Below are positions 42,972 to 54,604 of a stretch of 64,000 bases of DNA, piece after piece. Position 1 is the stretch's first letter. Every line of letters begins with the position of its first letter. The translations under genes and the position numbers were made by a program. Where the stretch lies: the NCBI GenBank assembly GCA_011799875.1, contig CM022298.1, forward strand, positions 282,793,395 to 282,857,394, written 5' to 3'. Source of the stretch: Thinopyrum elongatum. Taxonomy: Eukaryota; Streptophyta; Magnoliopsida; Poales; Poaceae. The notes under the pieces are model-generated. The model was not told where the DNA came from, searched no databases, and saw only the letters and a program-made list of their open reading frames with translations.

Positions 42972-43880
42972 TTGTGCGTTGATGGGGGTGCATCTCTGCA
43001 CTCCTCTCAGCACCAACTTAAACAGTGGGTGTGTGAAGTCAATGCCATGGAGCCAGCGGCAGATTCTCGGAAGCAGCTCAAGTGGTCCCGCACGCCCATC
43101 ATCTTTGACGAAGAGGATCACCCTGATCGCACAACCGTGGTAGGGTGCTTACCGTTGTTGGTCTCACCTACAATACGCAACCTCAATGTCACGAAGATGT
43201 TGGTTGACGGCGGGGCCAGGTTGAATCTGATATCTCCAAAGGTCATCAGCAAACTTCAGATAGCAGATGATGAGCTCAAGGTTACTGGTACATTCCAAGG
43301 AATCAACCCCCGCAGGAGTCGTCCAAAGGGAAAGATCACACTGCCTGTGACGTTCGGAGGGGAGTGAAACTACCGGACTAAGAAGATCGTGTTTGATGTG
43401 GTTGACCTCTCCCTGCCGTACAACGGAATCCTTGGTTGCCCAGCTCTGGCTAAGTTCAGGGCGGCATCCCACTATGCCTACAACGCTTTGAAGATGTCAG
43501 GGCCGTTAGGTGTCATTTCCATTCCGTCATATCAGAAGGACGCAGTCATATGTGTGGACAAGATGTACCGGGAGGCGTTCGCTGCTGAGGCTGTAGAAGC
43601 CATTGCTCTCGCCAAGGAAAGTAAGAAAAAGAAGAAAGCCAGCAAGGATGCCCGCAAGGAATCCGAGAAGCGTGCCTCTCCGGAGTGCGCTGCACCAGTT
43701 GATGACTTGCTGAAGAGTTCCAATAGCAAGAGATCCAAAGCTGCTGCACCTGCTGTGAAGAAGGTCCCAGCAGGGCTGGCTGGCGCTGACGGTACATTTA
43801 CGATCAGTGCCACCCTCGATGACAAATCGGAAAGCGCGCTCATTGCCTTCCTGTGGGCGAATGTCGATGTGTTTGCCTAG
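42972..43880 (+). pseudogene. pol: E3 protease and linker
   Basis: The protease has 'QLKQWVCEVNAMEPAADSRK' and the active-site block 'MLVDGGARLNLIS'. A TGA at 43365-43367 plus a shift break it. The next frame (43389-43880) has 'VVDLSLPYNGILGCPALAKF' and the Lys-rich linker, then 'FTISATLDDKSESALIAFLW', ending at TAG 43878-43880 where E2 has TGG. Order and length match E2. Confidence 0.85.
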
Positions 43881-45440
43881 CAACCATCTGACATCCCCGA
43901 TGTTCCCAGGGAGGTAATCGAGCACCACCTTGCTATCTGCCCACATGCCCGGCCCGTCAAGCAGAAGGTCCAGAAGCAAGCTTTGGAGCGGTAGCATTTT
44001 ATTGCCGAGGAGATCAAGAAGCTTGAATCAGCTGGTTTGGTCAGAGGAGTGTTGCATCCCACATGGTTAGCAAATCCAGTGGTGTTGCGCAAGGCGAATG
44101 GGAAATGGAGGCTTTGCATAGACTTCATAGATCTAAACAAGGCATGCCCAAAGGACCCGTTCCCCTTGCCACGCATCGACCAGATTGTGGATTCCATTTT
44201 CGGGTTTGACCTGCTTTCCTTTCTGGATGCCTACTTCGGGTACCACCAGATCTTCATGTCCAAGGAAGACGAAGAGAAGACCGCATTCATAACCCTATGT
44301 GGCACGTACTGCTTTGTACGGATGCCCTTCGGGTTGAAGAGCACCGGATCCACTTTTGCAAGAGCAGTACAGATTGGCTTTGAGTCCCAGCTACACAGAA
44401 ACATTGAAGCCTACATGGATGATATAGTGGTCAAAACCAAGGACAGAATGACTCTCATTCAGGATTTGGAAGAGACCTTTGCAAATCTGCGCAGGATCAA
44501 CTTGAAGCTGAACCTGGAGAAGTGTGTGTTTGGAGTTCCCTCTGGCAAGCTACTTGGCTTTTTTGTGTCCCATCGAGGGATAGAGGCCAACCCCGGCAAG
44601 TTCAAGGCTATCAAGCAAATTCAAGCACCCAAGACAGTCAAGGACGTGAGGCGTTTGACTGGATGCGTCGCTACGCTGAGTAGGTTCATTTCCAAGTTCG
44701 CCGAACGCGCCCTGCCATTCTTCAAAATCTTGAAGAAGGCAGGACCTGTGGAGTGGACCCTAGAGGCAGACGCTGCGCTACAAGATTTGCAGACCTATCT
44801 TTCCTCTGTGCCCACTTTGGTCGCTCCCAAACCATAAGAGCCGTTGCTGCTATACTTGGCGGCAACCAATCAAGTGGTTAGTGCGGCGCTGGTGGCGCAG
44901 CGGGAAGTGGATGAAGCGGCAGCCACAGCCACTATCCCCTCTGGAGAGGAAAGCGAACCTGTCCCGGCAAGGTCAGATACAGTTCAAGACAAAGAAAAGC
45001 AAGCCAGCGGAGACAGTTCTGAGGTGGCGGCAAAGAAGAATGTGGTGCAGCACCCAGTGTACTTCATCAGCTCCCTACTGCTGGGGGCTAGATCGAGGTA
45101 CTCTGGCATGCAAAAGTTGAATTTTGGCCTCATCATGGCCTCAAGGAAACTGCGCCACTACTTCCAAGCCCACGAGATCAAAGTTGTCACCCGCTTCCCC
45201 TTGCAATGCATACTCCGAAACACCGAGGCCACAGGCAGGATTGTGGAATGGAATTTGGAGTTGTCCAGCTTTGGTTTAAAGTTTGAAAGCACATCAACCA
45301 TTCTGAGGAGAGCACTAGCAGAGTTCATTGCAGAGTGGATGCCAACTCTTGACGAAGAAGTATTGGAGACAGTCGTTCCCGGCAAGGAAGCGCCCCAAGA
45401 ATGGATTATGTATTTCGACGGTGCCTTCTCCCTACAAGGT
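43881..45440 (+). pseudogene. pol: E3 reverse transcriptase and first RNase H
   Basis: TAG at 43992-43994 stands where E2 has CAG. The 266-codon frame 44037-44837 then covers the RT palm and thumb: 'VVLRKANGKWRLCIDFIDLN', 'LPRIDQIVDS', 'FLDAYFGYHQIFMSKEDEEK', 'FVRMPFGLKSTGSTFARA', YMDD in 'AYMDDIVVKTKD' and 'KTVKDVRRLTGCVATLS'. TAA at 44835-44837 replaces CAA. The next frame (44844 onward) carries RNase H/connection: 'YFISSLLLGARSRYS', 'HYFQAHEIKVVT'. It is the best-preserved RT in the window, needing only a few reversions, but it is not functional as it stands. Confidence 0.88.
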
Positions 45441-47293
45441 GAGGGGCTGGCGTGCTTCTCATTGCTCCCACTGGGGAGCACCTTAAGTAGGTCGTCCAGA
45501 TGCATTTTCCCTGGGAGAAAGCTACCAACAATACTGCAGAGTATGAAGGGCTCCTTGCCGGGCTCAGGATTGCAACAGAACTAGGAATCAAGAAGCTGAT
45601 CATCCGAGGAGATTCACAACTTGTGGTGAGACAAGTCAACAAGGATTACCAAAGCCTATTGATGGAGGCATACGTCGAGGAAGTGAGAAAGTTGGAGGAG
45701 CGCTTTGACGGATTGCAAACAGAGCACGTGCCCCATGCGAAAAACAGCATTGCTGATCATCTGTCAAAGTGCGCTACGCAAAAACTCCCTGTGGAACTAG
45801 GGACTTTTGTTCTCCATCTGAGTCAGCCCACTGTATCACCAGCAACAATGGCCAGAAAGAGGAGGAAACTGGACTCCGGCAAGCCTCTCCCGGTAGAGCC
45901 TCCCGAGGCTCCCGGCAGAGAGCTTGGCGGGAACAACTCCCTTTCGATCAGTGAGATGCACCATCCCGCCAGACCACTGGTCCCTATGGTCGAGGAGTGT
46001 GCTCCTACGAATGAGGAGGTGCCACTGGTCCTCGTTGCCGAGCCCTTGGCCCCAACTTGGGCATGGCACATAGTCCATTTCCTCCAAACAGGAGAACTTC
46101 CCGAAGAGCAAGAAGAAGCTGAAAGAGTAGCCTAGAGGGCCAGTATGTATCGGTTCGTTGATGACACACTATACAGAAGAAGGCCCAATGGTGTGAAATT
46201 AAAGTGCAATTGCTGGGAAGAAGGAAAGGAACTGTTGGCAGAGATACACAAGGGTATGTGCGGCTCCCACATTGGATCAAGGGCTCTGGTTGGAAAACCC
46301 TTCCGGCAAGGTTTCTATTGGCCCACAGCCCTCCAAGATGCGGTTGAGCTAGTTACCCAATGTGAAGCCTGCCAGTTCCACTCCAAGAACATCCATCAGC
46401 CTGCCCAGCTCTTCAGACGGTCCCTTTGTCATGGCCCTTCTCGGTCTGGGGGCTCGATATCTTGGGCCCCATCCCCCCGTGCTACCGGGGGCTTTGAGTT
46501 CTTGTTCGTCGCTATCGACAAGTTCACAAAGTGGCCAGAGGTGAAGCCCGTGAGAAAGGTGACCGCGCAGTTAGCTATCAAGTTCTTGAAAGGATTGGTA
46601 TGCCGCTTCGGGGTACCTGCCCGAATCATCACCAACAATGGCACCCAATTCACGAGCCGCGCCTTCATGCAATACGTTCATGCCCTCGGAAGCAAGATCT
46701 CATTTGCCTCTGTCGCCCATCCCAGAACCAACGGACAAGCTGAGAGGGCGAACGCTGAAGTGCTGCGAAGTCTCAAGACAAGAACCTTTGATAGACTGCA
46801 GAAGTGCGGCAGGCCATGGATCGATGAGCGGCCGGTGGTTCTTTGGTCCCTCCGTACGACACCAAATCGAGCCACTGGGCAGACTCCCTTCTCCCTAGTC
46901 TATGGGGCAGAATCAGTTATCCCCACGGAACTCATATTCGGAGCTCCTCGAATGCTTGCCTACGATGAAGTAGCACAGGAACGGCACCGGCGTGACAACG
47001 CTGTGCTACTTGAGGAGAACCATCTCTGGGCTGCTATGCGTGCTGCAGGCTACCAGCAAGCCCTGCGTCGCTATCACAGCCGCAAGGTTCATGCCCGGAG
47101 TTTTGAGGAAGGCGACCTTGTCCTTAGGCGCGTTCAGTCCGCCAAGGGTACAAACAAGTTGATGCCGAAGTGGGAAAGACCTTACCAGGTAGTACGAGTC
47201 ACTAGACCTGGCGCAGTCCATCTGGAGACCGGAGATGGCATTCAGTTGCAAAACTCATGGAATATTGAGCATCTCCGTAAGTTCTACCCGTAA
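45405..47293 (+). pseudogene. pol: E3 archaeal-type RNase H and integrase
   Basis: 'YFDGAF' opens the second RNase H near 45412. A one-base shift about 45440 moves it to the 45500-46135 frame: 'NNTAEYEGLLAGLRIA', 'RGDSQLVVRQV' and 'NSIADHLSKCATQ' (the final catalytic Asp retained). TAG at 46133-46135 precedes a 382-codon integrase frame, 46145-47293. That frame has zinc residues 'IHKGMCGSHIGS' and 'TQCEACQFHSKNIHQP'; a local frameshift pair about 46405-46480 garbling the first catalytic Asp block; 'IITNNGTQFTS', where the second catalytic Asp is Asn; and 'HPRTNGQAERANAEV' with the Glu. The C-terminus 'SWNIEHLRKFYP' ends with TAA. The D-to-N change alone would abolish strand transfer. Confidence 0.88.
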
Positions 47294-47609
47294 GGCGCGG
47301 CTGTCAGGCCCTGCCCGGCAGCCACCCTTTTGTACAGGCCTTGCCGATGTTGCATGTAACCCCTTGTACAAAGCCAGGCGCAAACCCTGAGCAACAGAAA
47401 TAAACGAAGCATTGGGGGGCCCCCAAAACTTGCATGCATTCATAAGCATATCATGAGCATAGCATGATCATGTAGATAAGGTCACATGAGGCATTGTTTT
47501 CATCTGCATTAAGTTGTAGGGTCCTTGTCGTGGACTTGGTCCTGGAGAGAAGAAATGAAGACAAGCCCACGTGACGATCCCCGGCAAGCCAAACAGATAA
47601 GTTCTCTTC
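47294..47609 (+). other. E3 post-integrase spacer, left of E4
   Basis: Non-coding. It matches the E2 spacer in reverse complement (27900-28395 region). The last 5 bp, TCTTC (47605-47609), are one copy of E4's target duplication. Confidence 0.7.
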
Positions 47610-50600
47610 TGTAACACCATGGATTTTGCCCATTTCTTTTTCTTGTGTTTTTGGTCTGGATTTGCTTTTGTGTGGCTTAGTGGTCTTGGAACCTGGAGAG
47701 ATCACCCTTGATTCTTCTCCCAAGTGTCTTGTCAAGCTCAAAACCATCCCAAGGCCTTGTCATTTCCATCTTGACCAATCCCAATATTCTTTTCCTTGGG
47801 AATATTCTATTTTCTATTAAAGGAATAACCCTATTTGCCCTGTGTTGTGAAGCAACCCACATTTCCAGCATTCCAAAGATTCCCAAATAATTCTCATAAA
47901 TTGTTTGGGTCATATCTTCCTTAGATATGTCAAAATCCTTCCTTGCCATGTTCAGAAATATTTCACCAATATTCCTTTTCTGATTCTGCCCCAGCTGGCA
48001 GTTTGAGAAGCAAGTACCCTTTATCTTTGCTTGGTTGCTCTCAAACTTTTTGTGCACTCTTTCCTGTCCAAATCATTGCCTCTTGCCAAAAATTCAACTC
48101 AAGAGGGCTAGTAAATCTTCCTTGGAAAATTTCCAAAATTTCTGGAAAATTAGAACCTTGGTGAAGGAAGTACTAGCTAGGAGTATCCAAATGAGTTGAA
48201 ATTTTGCAAGCATCTTCATATGCTCAAAGCCTATCCACAAGATTTGATCATCATCCCATCTTCTATGTGAGCATACCATCAAATCTTGGCTTCTGGTCAT
48301 ATTTTTCTGTTGTGAAGCAACTATATTTTTATTGCTTCATAATTGCTAAAAATTTACCAGAGCATTCTCCTACCCATATAACCTATCTCCACAAAATTTG
48401 GGCTAATTTTATCTAGCCATTTCTCCTTAGCTATTTTTCCAAGATTCTGTCCAGTGGGATGCTATGTGAAGGAAGTACTATTTTGGTTTATCCAAATGGT
48501 ATGAAATTTATACAGTGTCTTCATATGCCTATATAACTCCTCTCCTCCAAAATTCAACTCCATCTAATTTGATATGTGAGTGCCACATCAGATTTCTTTT
48601 CTGGACCAGGTTATGCAGTTGTTAAGCAACTATATTAACCTCTTGTCCAAATCCTCTCTAATTGCATAGGATTATAGTCCTTCTTAACCTAAACCTCCCA
48701 GATATCACAATTGGCTCTTATCATCTCCCTGTTGATCACAGTTGTTCAGTCAAGTTTGCGATAGCAAACTTCCAGTGAAGCCTCACATCTACTCTTGGTC
48801 TCTTTTGCTGATCTATCACTTCTGTGATGCCTTGGGGAGCAAGGACTACACTCCAGATAAGGTGTGTCAGCCTCTCGTGTCCCCTCCGAGAATGTACACG
48901 TGGTGATCACGTGTTTGGACGCCTATGCACATGCTCTGTAGCGTTTGGCCGCGTCCAGAGCGCCGCCCAGCTCCTGTCCTCTCAGTCTCGTCAGTTTCCT
49001 CCTCTCTCTCTCGACACCTAGCCATGTCTAGGAGCTTCCCCTCATCGTCCTCTTCTCCCTGGACCCCTCTCCCCCTCTCACGTCCCCTCCTACGTGGTAC
49101 GGCAGCCATACCCGTGACCTGCCGCCGCGGTTGCCGACGTGTCCGGTTGCCGGAGCTCTCCCGAGCCTTCCCAAGCTCGCCTGAGGTCTCCCTTATCCCT
49201 GTTAAGCTCCTGGATGCGTCTCCCCTCCCTTCCCGTGGCTCTGCTCGCGCCAGCACGATGGCACACATGTCACCGCAGCCGTGTACGAGCACTGCGTCGC
49301 CGCGGCTATTTAAGACCATCCCGAGTGCTCCCGTCCTCACCATCCTCCTCTCCCCGCTCCACTGGTCCTCCCTGACCTTTCAATCCATCGCCGGAGGCCC
49401 TCCTTTCCCTCCAATGCCACCATGGCCGCCGCCGGTGTCTGGCTAAATTCCGAAGAGCCTCGTCTCTTCCCCACCTCTAGCCACCACCATTATCTTCTCC
49501 AGTCGCCGGCGATCCTCCCCACCACCTCACCCTCTCGCCGGAGCTGTTGTGGCCTCGCACCCCCAAAGGTCGACCGCCGCCGCCGCTCTCTTTCTCCGCG
49601 TGGCGCCGTCACTCCAAGCCTCCCCGACGCCCGTGCATAGTCCAGACGAGTGCGGTGTGGTCTCCCGAGGCCGCCAGTGGTCTCACCCTGGCCAGAAACA
49701 GCCGGAGCCGCCGGAACCATTTGCCCGCGCCCGCCCATGTTTCCCACCGTAGTCATCACTTCCACCATTCCCCGCGCACGGCCGAGACTCCCTCTGGACG
49801 CGGCACTCGACGGTGTGCCCGTCCGACCCCTCGCCGGCCTGAGTAGCTCACCGGAGTAGCGGCTCCCCTCGCCGGCCGCGCCCTGCCCAGCCTCCTCTAT
49901 TTCTTCTATCGGGAGGAAGAAGATGGAGACAAGGAGGAGAGAGAGAAGCCATGCGGGCCCCACCTGTCAGTGCCTCAAGGCCGGCCCCGCACCTGCCACG
50001 TCAGTTAATTGGAAGCGTACTCCACTAGAGTACATTTTCCCTGCTGCGAAAGCGTATTTCTTCAGAATGCGCGATCTGTTTTGCAGCCAGGGACCTGTTT
50101 GTAGAGTTTATTTTTACAGATTGGTCCCTGATCTTCGTCGGGTCGTATCTTTTCAACCACAACTCCGATCGAGGTGATTCCAAAGCCTGGTTGGAGCTCA
50201 CCAGTGCAACCATGCTTGCTGGGATGGGGCGGCCTTAATTCGGTCTATTGTCATGCCTCTCGCTGGTACCTCCAACCAGGGAAGGTTATGAGTGCGTGCT
50301 ACCCTGATCTGGTAGGCGGCTATAACAGTGTGAACCCAGTTTTGGTATTGAGCTCAGGTCCACATTTGGGACAATTTTGTTTGGCCACGACGGGGATAGG
50401 TGTCCGGAGAGACAGAGGGGTCACCCATGACATAGCCCAAAGGGGAGTTTATCAGAGTGGCCGGGAGAGTGCCATGCAATAGATTGGGTTTTGTCGGAAT
50501 GTCGTTGGTCCACCCGAATGGGAGCAGGAGGCCATGAGTTCCGTGGTGTGGGTACAGTGTACTAACCTCTACAGAGTGTATGATCTATCGATAGCCGTGC

Positions 50601-51488
50601 CCGCGGATATGGGACCAGTTCGTAGTAGAACACACTATGGGTCAACAGTATAATAATCTTGCTTATAACAACCCGGTTCGATGAGGAAGAAGTTGGTTGA
50701 TCTTTATGTGATCGCGAGAGGATCACCGTGGTATCGAGGATACCGATGTTGGTTGATCGTGATCACGAGAGGATCACCGTGGTATCATGGATACAGGATT
50801 TGGTTGATAGTGTTATGTGGTGATCTCGGGTAAATACCAAGCTCCTTGTGATCATGTTATCACTACGGTATTGTAATACCAAGTTTGGTTGGTCCCGTGG
50901 TTATCATATGGCACACTCTATGGTAAGTTCTTACATGTGGTGGTTACAAGGTAACCCCAGAACAGAGTAAGTTGCATCATGATAGTTTTAACCTGTTGCA
51001 TGTAGTGACATCCTGCTCGTATCCCAGGCCATGCTTATATTGTTCTAGCATCATCATGTTTACACCTGCTTAACCTGTATATGCCATGCTGTTGCTTGTC
51101 TTGACTGCTTTGGTTGCTGTGAGCTTGCGAGTACATTCAAAGTACTCACCTGGCGTGTCATGCCATGATTGCTTGCTTGTCGAGGATTCTGAGTTTGCGA
51201 GCTAGGATAAGCATTCCAGCCAGATTCCCTGTGGAGTGGAGTCCATCACCGCCGTCGTCGTTCCGCTGCTAGATGTGACTCCGCTTTCTCGGGTTGTTCC
51301 GCTGTTAGCATAGAGCTACCCTGGGCACGCGTAGTATCGCCGTGCCGATGTAATCCTTGTACCCTTGTAACCTTATCCATAGTTATAAAGAGCTGATTTA
51401 TTCTATGCCAATAGTGATGTATTCCAGAAGACTTGTCTCAGGGCTGGAATACGGGGCGTTCCGTTCTCCTCTGAGCCAGGGTGCCACA
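47610..51488 (+). repeat. 5' LTR of E4 (3879 bp)
   Basis: Aligned with 54600-59014 along its length. It is missing about 520 bp: its 50140-50220 joins sequences that in the 3' LTR lie at about 57140 and 57730. It contains a GC-rich zone (48900-50000) whose overlapping frames look compositional. No transposase, gag or RNA gene was found in it. Confidence 0.9.
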
Positions 51489-51493
51489 AGAGT

Positions 51494-51507
51494 TGGTATT
51501 AGAGCAG
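51494..51507 (+). other. Primer-binding site of E4
   Basis: TGGTATTAGAGCAG, 5 bases after the LTR. The usual plant initiator-Met PBS is TGGTATCAGAGC, differing here by one transition. Confidence 0.75.
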
Positions 51508-54500
51508 GTCTGGCTGTAGGATGCCCTAGACCGCGCGAGCGTTAGTAACCGGTAGAATAGAGTCTAGTCAGTTTGCTAGACTTGTTTGTTGCATTTGTTT
51601 GTTGTATAGCATACATATAGATTATTATCTTGTAGCTAGTGGTTGCGCTAGTGAGTGTAGGTGGCATCGGTTTCGATTCACTACCTGCACCCTCCAGTTG
51701 CATATTTGCCCTTGGTGTTTGGTGTCATCTTCGTCCCAGCGGGGTGATGCCAAGGTACCTGGTAGTGTCGATCACTTGCAGGATTGATGCACTGGTACCA
51801 CACCAATATATTCTCTTCAGCCACCCCTATCGTTTCGGTGATAGACATGTTTCTATCCCGGATCTTGTCATCGTCCCACTAGCCGCGTTGGCAACCTTTA
51901 CTGATCTTAGTTATCAGCAGAGGGCAATGCCCGCAAGCCTTTCTTTCCACCTCTATCCTACCTTACCACCCATTCTCTGGACGAGTACGGTTTCTTTTGT
52001 ACGCTTGATGATGATGTGGTCGTGACCACTGTGTTCCGATCCACGATCACCAAGTCCGTCCTCGCCCGTGTCCGTCTAGCTGCAACCAGTGTAAGCCTGT
52101 GTTTGGTGTAGCCTTGTTTACACCATCTCTTTCCACATGTGGATTCACTTTCGTGCACATCACCACAGCATGTTAGACCGTAATATCGGAGCTCTTGCGA
52201 GATTTGTGTGCTTTAGTAGGCATGCATACTATTGCTGTGAATAGCTGTAAGATATGATATTGCTTGTGCGTGATCTTGATGCTTTGTGTGTTTTTGTTTT
52301 TGTCGTTTCTTTTGCTTCTTTCTTTGGTCCCTTGGTGTTACCTCATGTCCCCTTATGGAAGTTGCTCACCGACACCGGACTCAAAGAATCAGTGAAGAGG
52401 CAAGCATTTGGAAGCTCAACTCAATAGTATGGAATTTTCCGCCGACTGCCTGATATTGGGAATATCTGGTCTGACTACAAATGGTATTCTGGATTGATTG
52501 TCAGCATCCAGTATACATCAGTGTGCAATCTTCATAGCAGTAATCATCAAAAACAGCAAGAAGGCAAAGATGTGTGCGTGATCAACAGTATATTTCGAGT
52601 CAAAGTGCTCAGCAAGAAGGATAGTCGAACAACATTCTTCCTACAACAAGTAATCGACAGCAGAAACATTAAGGGATATATATATATATATATATGCACT
52701 CAGTCCACATATGGCAAAAACAAAGCTTCAGATGCAAGCAACCCAGTCTTTCTACGCAAGCTACCAGAGAAGCTTACGACGCAAGGCTCCTTTGTCTTCC
52801 TCGATACGACACATGGATATCTTCCAATATAAGGTACACAGACTTCTTCAGTAAGATACCGCAGCAGTTTCTGGCATAAGGTACGGAGTCTTCCCCAGCA
52901 AGTCTTTAAGGGGGCAAGCTTCTGAGGTACGGTACCCAGTCTTCTTCAGCACGCTATCCCAGCAGAAGCTTCAGGCACAAGCTATTCAATCCTCCTCAGC
53001 AAGATAATCTCAATGGTTTCCAGCACAAGCTATGCAATTTCGTCGGCAAGGCATCATATCTGCAGAAGTACAAAATATTTCCCACTCAGTTGGCAGCATA
53101 TGACAATGCATCCCAAAAGTCCGCTCCGCAATAATTGGTCAGAAGGCAAAAATCAGTCAGGACAAAAGCCTGCCTCAGGAATCAAGCGCTCAGCTGCATA
53201 TACTCAATACATATAGTGGACATGCTGCCAAGGTCATACGAGTCAACCATACAATGATGTCAGCCCGATGAGAATCTGACTATCACCTGAGCTATGTAAG
53301 AAAGAGAAAGACAGTTATACACCTTAGTGTGATGCAAGATATGAAGCCAGACAACGTCAAGACAACAATTTTTGCAGTGATTATCAAGGAGTTCGGATGA
53401 TCATTTCCCTATGAATAAAGTGTGGAGGATGATGAAACTGGTCCTGTGAGCAAAGATACCATGTCAGGGGATCAGGATAAGGTATGCCTACCAGAATATT
53501 GCACCTGACAGCACCTATGGTCACACGAAGAATCAAGAACATATAAGGCTAAGTTCTTTCAGCAAAGGATCTAGGCAAAGAGAACCATAATGAAAGGGCA
53601 AGATTGTCCATATAGGGATGGTAATGGTTGCATGGTACAGATACTCTGGACAGTCTGATTCGGTACTGATCACCATGGGTACACTCCCACGAGGTCTATC
53701 CCATTTGCAAGGCCCTCATAGCAAGGTAACCCGCTCAGCCAGCTAGATATGCTTAGAATCGTCAAAAGGGGGATATTCAAGTCTTCCAGGTCAATTCAAC
53801 AGTTTGATTGCAGCGACAGTGTTAAAGCATTACATGGCCTACTATTCACTTAAAGGTGCTGACAGACGGAACGATCAGAAGGTTGACAACTATCTCGAAG
53901 CATGTGACCTCACCTAGGGAAATCAGTTAGAAGATAGCCTGCTGTGGACAAGATCTTTCTCTTAGGACCACCATTAGTCAAGTCTGCAAATAATACCTTT
54001 ATAAGGTCATACACCTTTATGCTGGTCATGACAGGTGACAGTCAAATGTTTGGTAGGAATGTGATACTCAAGACAGTGGAGATACCCAAGATATTCCAGC
54101 CATCATTTCTAGAGGTCAGATTCCGTCAGGAGAGCGGTATGATTCACAACACCATTTGAACCTGGAGGACACACATTCCTTTTAAGCAGCACAATGCAAT
54201 GAGTAAAAGATTTTCGTGTCCACTGAGAGAATTTGTCCACACCTTAATGGACGGTCGTCTGTACTGGACTTCATCACAACACGTCCATGAAGAACTACTC
54301 TCGGACTTGCGAGAAGGGCACGTAGTTCACTCAGGATAACTCATCGCACTCAGATAAGTCGACAGACATAAAAGGATTAAAGTCAGAGTAATATATGAGG
54401 TAAGATCTGTCGAAATGAGGATCCAGTGAAACAAACCACCCCGAAGCTAGGCAATTAGTCAGATGATATTTAATGGGAGCATTATTCAAAGGCAAAAAGG

Positions 54501-54562
54501 AAACCCGAGTTGGAAATGGTTTCTTTAAGCGAGAATATTCATGCTTGACACCTGAGCAACCA

Positions 54563-54604
54563 AATCTCGAGGATGAGATTTCTTTAAGGGGGGTAGGTTT
54601 GTAA
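54563..54604 (+). pseudogene. pol: C-terminal remnant of a chromovirus polyprotein
   Basis: Translates as 'NLEDEISLRGVGL' followed by TAA at 54602-54604. This ending is characteristic, from memory, of Tekay/Del-type plant chromoviruses. The stop codon is formed by the first bases of the 3' LTR (TGTAA), and the Arg-Gly codons coincide with the PPT. It identifies the autonomous ancestor of E4. Confidence 0.6.
54586..54597 (+). other. Polypurine tract of E4
   Basis: AAGGGGGGTAGG directly before TTTGTAACACC; the 3' LTR starts at 54600. Confidence 0.8.

Larger units (their letters stand above)
51489..54599 (+). other. E4 internal region, non-coding
   Basis: 3.1 kb without retroviral domains in an open frame. 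Short pieces look like worn polyprotein (for example around 52370-52450 and 54180-54600) but are saturated with stops. An (AT)n run lies at 52678-52694. Moderately repetitive 'ttcttcagcaag'-type motifs occur at 52830-53040. Confidence 0.7.

Noticed and set aside
42478..42993. 171-codon minus-strand ORF
   Set aside because: Antisense shadow of E3 gag C-terminus, no independent promoter or conservation.
43527..43997. 156-codon minus-strand ORF
   Set aside because: Shadow of the Lys-rich linker of E3; reverse frame of AAG-rich codons gives Leu-rich reading.
48925..49446. Long plus-strand ORFs in the E4 LTR (Ser/Pro/Arg-rich), also at 55907-56377
   Set aside because: They lie inside LTRs, in several overlapping frames of a GC-rich zone, with no recognisable domain; best explained by base composition.
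49422..49963. Considered a host gene captured by E4
   Set aside because: Present in both LTRs at matching positions, with different stops in each copy and no domain.
50174..50482. 102-codon ORF in the E4 5' LTR, repeated at 57722-57991
   Set aside because: LTR sequence; conserved between LTRs because they are copies of each other, no domain recognised.
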